Below are positions 5,592-11,181 of a stretch of 11,181 bases of DNA, piece by piece. Below the pieces are notes generated by a model. It searched no databases and was not told the DNA's origin. It worked only from the letters and a program-made list of their open reading frames with translations. The first letter of the stretch is position 1. Each line of letters begins with the position of its first letter. Both the position numbers and the translations under genes were made by a program. Where the stretch lies: NCBI GenBank assembly GCA_024405235.1, contig JAKSPA010000031.1, positions 1 to 11,181 of the forward strand. Direction: 5' to 3'. The DNA is from Lentisphaeria bacterium (GTDB taxonomy: Bacteria > Verrucomicrobiota > Lentisphaeria > Oligosphaerales > Oligosphaeraceae).

Positions 5592-6893
5592 ATGCCTTCA
5601 TCATTGTCACAGAAGGATTTTTTGGACAGGACCGAACTGGAGCGTCTCCAGCTGGAGCGCCTTCAGCGAATAGTACATCATGCCTACGAGCATAGTCCGT
5701 TTTATACCAAGGCATTCGACGCGAAGGGCCTCAAGCCAGAAGATATCAGAACTCTTTCCGACATAGTCAAGCTGCCATTCACGCAGAAGACAGACCTCCG
5801 CGACAACTATCCGTATGGACTGAATGCCGTGCCGCGTTCGGAAATCGTCCGTCTGCATGCCTCGAGCGGCACGACCGGCAAGCCGATCGTCGTATCATAC
5901 ACGAAAGGCGATTTGGAAATCTGGAGCGAGACTGCGGCGCGATGCTTCCTCATGGGCGGCATCAGCAACGAAGACATCGCCGTCATCGGCTATGGCTATG
6001 CGCTCTTCACGGGCGGCATGGGCGCCCACCAGGGCATGGAGCGCGCAGGCGCCACCGTCATTCCTATGGGCGGCGGCAATACTGAAAAGCTCTGCATGAT
6101 GATTCAGGATCTCGGAATCACGACGATCTGCTGCACGCCGTCCTATTTCATCCATCTGATGGAAGTCGCCGAGCGTCTCGGCATAGACCTCCGCAAGAGC
6201 ACTCTCAAACACGGATTCTTCGGCGCTGAGCCATGGACTTTCGAAATGCGCGACCGCATGGAGGCTGGAACAGGCATCCGCGCGCACGACATCTTCGGAC
6301 TCTCTGAAATCATGGGACCAGGCGTGGCGGGCGGCTGCGGCACAAGAAACGGCCCTCACATCTTCGAAGACCACTACTTCCCTGAAATCGTCGATCCCGA
6401 AACAGGCGAACCGCTACCGCCGGGACAGGAAGGCGAACTGGTTCTGACCACGCTTGACAAGTGGGCCATGCCGCTGCTGCGCTACCGCACGCACGATCTG
6501 ACCGCCCTGCACTACGACAAGTGCCCATGCGGACGCACGCTCGTCAGAATGGAACCCATCCGCCGCAGATGCGACGACATGCTCATCGTCCGCGGCGTCA
6601 ATCTCTTCCCGTCGCAGGTCGAGTCGCTGCTGCTGTCCATCAAAGGCATCGTTCCCCACTACGAAATCGTCGTCACACGCGAAGGCGCAATGGACGATTT
6701 GGAAATCCGCGTGGAAGTCACGCCAGAGGTCTTTGGCGATCAGGTTTCGGCCCTCGAGTTGCTCCGCAATGGGATTTCAGGCAAGAGCAAGGGCATGATT
6801 GGCATCAACGCGAAGAGTTCCCTCGTCGAACCAGGCGCCATCGCAAGATGCGACGGAAAGACCAAGCACGTGATCGACAAGCGATTCAAATAG
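5592..6893 (+). CDS. Phenylacetate-CoA ligase family protein (PaaK-like adenylate-forming enzyme)
   Basis: A soluble adenylate-forming ligase that activates a carboxylic acid with ATP and joins it to CoA. Phenylacetate or another arylacetate is the usual substrate of the family, but substrate is not readable from sequence. From ATG 5592 the protein has 433 residues, the usual PaaK length. Motifs: phosphate loop SSGTTGKP (91-98), aromatic-substrate/adenine region DIFGLSEIMGPG (233-244), YRTHDLT (298-304), CPCGR (311-315), hinge RGVNLFPSQVE (334-344) and C-terminal GKTKHVIDKR (422-431) with the late catalytic lysine. An in-frame TTG at 5559 would add 11 residues, but it lies in a hairpin and the extra residues look non-homologous. 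No clear Shine-Dalgarno is seen. The double-ACT gene follows 37 bp downstream, a pairing common in anaerobes and often near indolepyruvate:ferredoxin oxidoreductase, where the enzyme may run in the ATP-forming direction. Those genes are not in this window. Confidence 0.9.
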   Translation: MPSSLSQKDFLDRTELERLQLERLQRIVHHAYEHSPFYTKAFDAKGLKPEDIRTLSDIVKLPFTQKTDLRDNYPYGLNAVPRSEIVRLHASSGTTGKPIVVSYTKGDLEIWSETAARCFLMGGISNEDIAVIGYGYALFTGGMGAHQGMERAGATVIPMGGGNTEKLCMMIQDLGITTICCTPSYFIHLMEVAERLGIDLRKSTLKHGFFGAEPWTFEMRDRMEAGTGIRAHDIFGLSEIMGPGVAGGCGTRNGPHIFEDHYFPEIVDPETGEPLPPGQEGELVLTTLDKWAMPLLRYRTHDLTALHYDKCPCGRTLVRMEPIRRRCDDMLIVRGVNLFPSQVESLLLSIKGIVPHYEIVVTREGAMDDLEIRVEVTPEVFGDQVSALELLRNGISGKSKGMIGINAKSSLVEPGAIARCDGKTKHVIDKRFK

Positions 6894-6917
6894 CATTCCC
6901 ACACACAATTCTGAACC

Positions 6918-6924
6918 GAAGGAG
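6918..6924 (+). promoter_or_regulatory. Ribosome binding site of the ACT-domain gene
   Basis: GAAGGAG ends six bases before ATG 6931. It is the clearest Shine-Dalgarno in the window; most other genes here lack one, so this fixes the start and suggests independent, efficient translation inside the operon. Confidence 0.75.
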
Positions 6925-6930
6925 CAAAAA

Positions 6931-7356
6931 ATGACAGTGAGACAGCTTTCCATCTTTTTGGAGAACCGTGTGGGTCGTCTCGCCGAAATCACAAAGATTC
7001 TCGGTGATGGCGGCATTGACATTCTGGCGATTTCAATAGCGGACACCGCCGATTTCGGCATTCTCCGACTGCTTGTGGACGATGTCGACAAGGCCGTGTC
7101 GATTCTAAGCGAACATGGAGTCGTCTGCCGACTGGACGCGATTGCGGTCATCTCGGTCGAGGGCGTTCCCGGCGGGCTTGCACGCGTTCTTCAGACGATT
7201 CACGAATCGGGCGTTAACGTCGAATACATGTACACTGTTTCTCAGACGAAATATCCGAATCCTCTCATGGTCATCAAGTTCTCCGACTTCGAAAAGGCCA
7301 ACAAAGCGATTCAGGAGACAGGTCTGAAACAGCTCGGCGCAGAAGAGATCTTCTGA
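6931..7356 (+). CDS. Tandem ACT-domain protein (amino-acid-binding regulatory subunit-like)
   Basis: A 141-residue protein made of two ACT domains and nothing else. The first is about 3-70 (QLSIFLENRVGRLAEITKIL, then DILAISIADTADFGILRLLV). The second is about 71-139 (AVISVEGVPGGLARVLQTIH, then VNVEYMYTVSQTKYPNPLMV). Both show the beta-alpha-beta pattern with the Gly-(Arg/Gly)-Leu turn where amino acids bind. Free-standing double-ACT proteins of this type are found next to PaaK-like ligases in many anaerobes, and databases often label them acetolactate-synthase-like from the ACT match. No catalytic domain is present. It is probably co-transcribed with the ligase 37 bp upstream and may tune it in response to an aromatic or branched-chain amino acid; that role is inferred. 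Confidence 0.85.
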   Translation: MTVRQLSIFLENRVGRLAEITKILGDGGIDILAISIADTADFGILRLLVDDVDKAVSILSEHGVVCRLDAIAVISVEGVPGGLARVLQTIHESGVNVEYMYTVSQTKYPNPLMVIKFSDFEKANKAIQETGLKQLGAEEIF

Positions 7357-7427
7357 CCATCTGTCTGGAATAGCGCCGCGTTCGCGAATTCACTCTGCAG
7401 ATTCGAAGACATTCAGGCGGCAAACGG

Positions 7428-7455
7428 TTCGGCTGGAACAACGCATGGTTATAAT
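7428..7455 (+). promoter_or_regulatory. Possible sigma-70 promoter for the DMT transporter/ftsK pair
   Basis: A perfect -10 hexamer TATAAT (7450-7455) lies about 90 bp before the transporter start. With a 16-base spacer, the -35 would be TTCGGC (7428-7433), a 3/6 match to TTGACA. It would allow the transporter and ftsK to be expressed apart from the ligase/ACT pair. Confidence 0.4.
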
Positions 7456-7544
7456 GTACGTGAACAGCCGCGACTGATTGCACGAATTGATTCGACCAGG
7501 AAAAGAATTCGGCGGACGTGGCGCGAGACCACCCGAAGCGCAGA

Positions 7545-8459
7545 ATGGATTGGATCGGACTCACAACTGGTTTTCTCACGGCGACTTTTTCAGCAGGCGC
7601 CTTCCTCTCCTCCGCATGGGCGCTCAAAAGCACAAAAGGCGCGACGGCGCCTGGAATGCTCATGAACGCAGGTGTGGTGATGGGTGCAATCGCCGCGCTG
7701 ATGCTAGCGGTGCTGTGGAAAGACGGCATCATCGCATGCGTCTGCCGCCATCCGCTGGTTCTCGCGGGAACGTCGGTCTTCTTCGCGCTCGGACAGGCAT
7801 TCGTCTTTGCCGCACAACGTCAAATAGAAGCCTCGCGCGTCGTGCCCCTTCTTGGATTCAAACTGCCGATGCTTGCGCTTATTTCCGCCCTGCTTTTCAA
7901 AGAGCACGTCGGAATCTTCCAGTGGCTGGCGCTGACGCTGACCTTTCTTGCAGCGTTCATTCTGAACAACGCCGGAAGCAGCTTTTCCGTCAGCGGCATC
8001 GCTTTCGTCCTCCTCGGCTGCCTTTCGTATTGCGTCTCGGATCTCAGTCTGACCGCAATGACTAATTTTCTCGGCAGCGAACTGAACGAGAGCAATATGC
8101 TTAGCGCCTTGCACTGCACCGCGTTATCGTATGTGCTAGTCGGTTTGATAGCCGCATTCGGACTCTGCGTCCAAAGAAAAAAATTCACAATGCAGGCGTT
8201 GCGCAACAGCGTGCCTTTCGCCGTGATGTGGGTGACATGCATCGTCTTCCTAACGCTGACATTCGCGCGTCTCGGCACCGTCCACGGAACAATCCTGCAG
8301 AACATGCGCGGCATTCTGACGATACTCTTCACACCGATATGCATCTGGTTCGGATGCACCGCCATTGAATCAAAACTGACCGCGTCGCTCTTCTGGCGGC
8401 GGATGGTCGCCGCACTGATGGTTCTGGCGTCAGTATTCCTCTACAATCTCGGCAAATAG
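7545..8459 (+). CDS. DMT superfamily (EamA-like) membrane transporter
   Basis: A 304-residue, very hydrophobic protein with about ten predicted membrane segments, in the two-repeat layout of the drug/metabolite transporter superfamily. Segments include GLTTGFLTATFSAGAFLSSA, GVVMGAIAALMLAVLW, LVLAGTSVFFALGQAFVFAA, an inter-repeat stretch near WLALTLTFLAAFILNNAG, and a last segment AALMVLASVFLYNLG. The motif PLLGFKLPMLALISALLFKEH at the end of the first repeat resembles the EamA signature region, where a conserved Glu of the helix end is kept. Substrate is unknown; members move amino acids, sugars, nucleotides or drugs across the inner membrane. GTG 7518 would add nine charged residues; ATG 7545 places the start just ahead of the first helix and is preferred, though without a strong ribosome site. 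ftsK starts 18 bp downstream and is probably co-transcribed. Confidence 0.75.
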   Translation: MDWIGLTTGFLTATFSAGAFLSSAWALKSTKGATAPGMLMNAGVVMGAIAALMLAVLWKDGIIACVCRHPLVLAGTSVFFALGQAFVFAAQRQIEASRVVPLLGFKLPMLALISALLFKEHVGIFQWLALTLTFLAAFILNNAGSSFSVSGIAFVLLGCLSYCVSDLSLTAMTNFLGSELNESNMLSALHCTALSYVLVGLIAAFGLCVQRKKFTMQALRNSVPFAVMWVTCIVFLTLTFARLGTVHGTILQNMRGILTILFTPICIWFGCTAIESKLTASLFWRRMVAALMVLASVFLYNLGK

Positions 8460-8477
8460 CCGTTCACCATTCAAATA

Positions 8478-11138
8478 ATGTCTTCGCAGAACTTTCCAAT
8501 CGAACAAAATTTCACTAGCGCCGTACAGGACACTTCACGGCAGGCTCCGACTTCTTTCAGATTCTACAGACTGGTCATGCTGGTCTTTCTTCTGCTGGCA
8601 TTCCTTTCTTTGGTTCCATTCTATCCAGAAGACATTGATTTCTACGCTGGCGGCTTGACAGGACCTACCTTCCCGCAGAACACTTTGGGAATGGTCGGAG
8701 CATATTTCGGATGGTTCTGCCTCATGACTTTCGGACTGGCTGCATATCCGCTACTCGTCGTCGCGACGATATGCTGTCTCAGACGACTGCTCTGGCGGCA
8801 CGATCTGCGGCCAGGCAACTGGGCATACTATCTTTGCATTCCGCTTTCGGGATTGGGATTCTCATTCCTGCTCGGCATCTGGCCAGACGCATTTCAGAAT
8901 CTGACCACAAGCCTGAACATAAGCAGATTTCCAGGCGGCGTCATAGGCGATTTTCTATGCGCAGGCCCCAATGGACTCATATACAACCTGCTCAGTCCCA
9001 AGGGCTGCATGATTGTCGGCGCACTGATTCTATGTCTCTCTTTCTGCGTCATCTGGATGAATGACTGGCACGATCTCTTCATGCAATTCTGGAATGTCTA
9101 TTCGCAGAACAGAAAGACGGCGAAAAGCGCCGTTGACGAAACCTTTCAGACAATGGAATCCGCTCCAATGCAGGCGGATGAGTTCGTGCAGCCGCCGCAG
9201 GGAAACGCTCCAGTTGCGCAGCCAGCGCCAATGCCGCAGCCAGAGATGCGCTACGCGCAGAATGCGCAGGTCGGCGGCGTTCTGAACAGCCGAAGAGGCG
9301 AAGCGTCCATCCTTCGTCAGCAGCAATTCGCGCAATCGATCAACGGCACTCAGCGCCCGACATACGATCCCGTTGCCGTTCAACCAACTAGACGTCAGCC
9401 CGAACTGCCTGTCCAACCGCAGAGACCGACGGCGCAGCAACCGCAGCGGCCGGTTCAGCCAGCGGCGCCGCGACAGCTTTCAGCCAACGACGGTTCGAAC
9501 TACGTTCTGCCGGACCCACTGGCCGTCTACAAGCCGACTGAAGTCGCAAAACAGCAGAGCGCCATCGACCAGGAGATACAGGAGAACAGCGAAATCATAC
9601 AGAACACGCTTGATGCGTTCAATGTCGATGCGGATGTTGTAAATGCAATTCCAGGCCCGCAGGTGACGCTGTATGAAATCCAGATGGGTCATGGAATACC
9701 GCTGAAAACGCTCAACGGACACCAGGACGACCTTTCGTCGGCGCTCTGCTCGAGGCATCTCGTGCGAATGCTTCTGCCGATTCCAGGCAAGGACCGCGCT
9801 GGAATCGAAGTCCCCAACCGCGTAAGGGAAATCGTCGGCGCGCACGAACTCTTCGCGTCGCCTTCATGGCAGGACACGAGAATGAAAATACCGCTGATGC
9901 TTGGAAAGAACGTCGACGGCGACGTTATCATGATGGATCTGGCAAAGGCGCCGCACCTTCTTGTCGCAGGCGCCACGGGCACAGGCAAATCCGTATGCAT
10001 GAATCTGATGATTCAATCCATGCTTCTGCACTTCTCGCCGACGCAGCTGAAACTCATCATGTTCGATCCGAAATTTCTGGAATTCGCTCCATACAGCAAG
10101 ATTCCGCATCTGCTTGCTCCGATCATAAACGAACCGAAGGAAGTCGGTCCCGCATTGAATTGGGCGTGCGTCGAGATGGACCGCAGATACATCGTCATGA
10201 AGGAGGTCGGCGTTAAGAATCTCGCTGAATTCAATTCGCGTCCGGAATCCCCCGAACCGCAATACGATGAAAACGGCGAACTGATTCCACGACAGATGCC
10301 GTATCTCGTGATCATCATCGACGAACTCGCCGACATCATGGCCGTGGCCAAAAAGGACGTCGAAGGCGCTCTGGCGCGTCTGGCAGGAAAGGCACGTGCG
10401 GCTGGAATCCACATGATCGTCGCCACACAGCGTCCTTCGGCAGACGTCATCACTGGATTGATCAAGAGCAATTTCCCGTATCGTATCGCGCTTCAGGTCA
10501 CCGATCAAGTCAACTCGCGCGTCATTCTCGGCACAAAAGGCGCAGAAGACCTTCTTGGCCAAGGCGATATGCTTATGACGCAAGGCGGCGCAGACATGCA
10601 GCGCATACAGTGCGGCTGGGTCACAAACGAAGAAATCGCGGAGGTCGCTTCAATCTGCTCGTCACAGGCTGAGCAGTCCTTCAACGAAAGCATCATGCGC
10701 GCCATCGCGAACACTCCCAAAAACGGCGAGAATGCAGAAGGCGGAGAGGCTGGCGGCGAATATGGCGGCTTCGACGACGATTCGGATCCGAACGACAATT
10801 CCACCGACACGCTTGTCAGAAAGGCTCTCGCGGCTCTCGAAACAGGAAAACGCCCCACGATTTCGTATCTCCAGCGCGCTCTGAGAATCGGATACAACAA
10901 ATCCGCCGATCTGATGCAGGAACTGGAAGACCGCGGCTATGTAGGCCCTCAGCCGATTTCGGGATTGCGCGAAATCTATTGGGACAACTTCCCTTCCAGA
11001 GGAGGCCATTACTCCGACGATGCGGATGACATGAACAATTCGAATTCCGCTTCGTATTCCGACGACTCTTCCATCCCGCCTTCGGATGAAACGAGTACAA
11101 ACCCAAATCTTCCAAACAACGACAGTATCTCCAACTAA
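8478..11138 (+). CDS. ftsK: DNA translocase FtsK
   Basis: An 886-residue membrane-anchored DNA pump that clears and aligns sister chromosome termini at the division septum. N-terminus: four membrane helices (about 28-48, 70-100, 112-135, 174-195). Then comes a low-complexity Gln/Pro-rich linker (about 200-350), typical of FtsK and here rather short. Motor: alpha domain with TLYEIQMGHGIPLKTL; beta RecA-like domain with Walker A GATGTGKS (498-505, Lys504; GTTGSGKS in E. coli), MFDPKFLEFAPYSKIPHLL, Walker B VIIIDE (611-616), and ATQRPS ahead of the NSRVILG region. A Gly/Asp-rich spacer leads to the gamma winged-helix domain (about 777-842: DTLVRKALAALETG, YLQRALRIGYNKSADLMQELEDRGYVGP), which reads polar DNA sequences. 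About 44 Ser/Asp/Asn-rich residues follow the gamma domain. It may share a transcript with the transporter upstream. The start follows from position and length; no Shine-Dalgarno is visible. Confidence 0.96.
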   Translation: MSSQNFPIEQNFTSAVQDTSRQAPTSFRFYRLVMLVFLLLAFLSLVPFYPEDIDFYAGGLTGPTFPQNTLGMVGAYFGWFCLMTFGLAAYPLLVVATICCLRRLLWRHDLRPGNWAYYLCIPLSGLGFSFLLGIWPDAFQNLTTSLNISRFPGGVIGDFLCAGPNGLIYNLLSPKGCMIVGALILCLSFCVIWMNDWHDLFMQFWNVYSQNRKTAKSAVDETFQTMESAPMQADEFVQPPQGNAPVAQPAPMPQPEMRYAQNAQVGGVLNSRRGEASILRQQQFAQSINGTQRPTYDPVAVQPTRRQPELPVQPQRPTAQQPQRPVQPAAPRQLSANDGSNYVLPDPLAVYKPTEVAKQQSAIDQEIQENSEIIQNTLDAFNVDADVVNAIPGPQVTLYEIQMGHGIPLKTLNGHQDDLSSALCSRHLVRMLLPIPGKDRAGIEVPNRVREIVGAHELFASPSWQDTRMKIPLMLGKNVDGDVIMMDLAKAPHLLVAGATGTGKSVCMNLMIQSMLLHFSPTQLKLIMFDPKFLEFAPYSKIPHLLAPIINEPKEVGPALNWACVEMDRRYIVMKEVGVKNLAEFNSRPESPEPQYDENGELIPRQMPYLVIIIDELADIMAVAKKDVEGALARLAGKARAAGIHMIVATQRPSADVITGLIKSNFPYRIALQVTDQVNSRVILGTKGAEDLLGQGDMLMTQGGADMQRIQCGWVTNEEIAEVASICSSQAEQSFNESIMRAIANTPKNGENAEGGEAGGEYGGFDDDSDPNDNSTDTLVRKALAALETGKRPTISYLQRALRIGYNKSADLMQELEDRGYVGPQPISGLREIYWDNFPSRGGHYSDDADDMNNSNSASYSDDSSIPPSDETSTNPNLPNNDSISN

Positions 11139-11181
11139 CTGATTTCCTGGCAGAAAAGCACCACCCAAACCAAACCCTTCC

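Noticed and set aside
9864..10583. 239-codon frame antisense to ftsK
   Set aside because: Shadow of the conserved FtsK motor domain; long only because of the coding-strand composition.
1..11181. CRISPR arrays, insertion sequences, tRNA or rRNA genes, prophage or defence genes
   Set aside because: No regularly spaced long repeats, transposase frames, or cloverleaf or rRNA-like sequences were seen. All long conserved frames are housekeeping or transport genes.

Overview
The window is chromosomal housekeeping DNA from a bacterium of moderate GC content with weak Shine-Dalgarno use. Most genes are complete, and no mobile element, CRISPR array, tRNA or rRNA gene was recognised. Three things hint at an anaerobe, possibly from the PVC group (Lentisphaerae/Kiritimatiellota-like gut lineages): the pairing of a phenylacetate-CoA-ligase-family gene with a double-ACT-domain gene, the dnaA neighbourhood lacking dnaN/recF/gyrB, and the character of the DnaA and FtsK sequences. 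This taxonomic guess is inference and weakly held.

Layout, left to right. A truncated cation diffusion facilitator (CDF) transporter runs off the left edge (+, 2-412). Its stop codon lies inside a short 9-bp tandem repeat. A 343-bp gene-free spacer with short repeats and a stem-loop follows. Then come two genes on the minus strand: a P2B-like Ca2+ ATPase (756-3353) and, upstream of it in transcription order, dnaA (3483-4913). The 129 bp between them hold three stem-loops, one a branched stem with a T-rich tail that looks like a terminator or attenuator. A large gene-free region (4914-5591) lies between dnaA and the divergent genes to its right. Its core (5101-5400) is about 29% G+C by hand count. 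It contains long T-tracts, three heptamers spaced exactly 11 bp apart that resemble DnaA boxes, and a perfect 16-bp palindrome. It is the best candidate here for a replication origin. To the right, all on the plus strand, are a PaaK-family ligase (5592-6893), a two-ACT-domain protein (6931-7356), a DMT/EamA-type membrane transporter (7545-8459) and ftsK (8478-11138).

How the genes fit together. DnaA (initiation) and FtsK (chromosome segregation at division) are the replication and cell-cycle genes. The ligase and ACT protein are probably an operon for aryl- or acyl-CoA metabolism, with the ACT protein a likely amino-acid-sensing partner. The Ca2+ ATPase, CDF and DMT proteins are membrane transporters.

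The most interesting point is a possible match between protein and DNA. The DnaA recognition loop differs from the E. coli type: it is one residue shorter, with Ser and Pro at positions aligned to Asp433 and Thr435. The best box-like sites upstream read TTATNTACA rather than TTATNCACA. No classical DnaA box was found in the spacer by eye, so an origin with an altered box is a testable hypothesis, not a demonstrated system.
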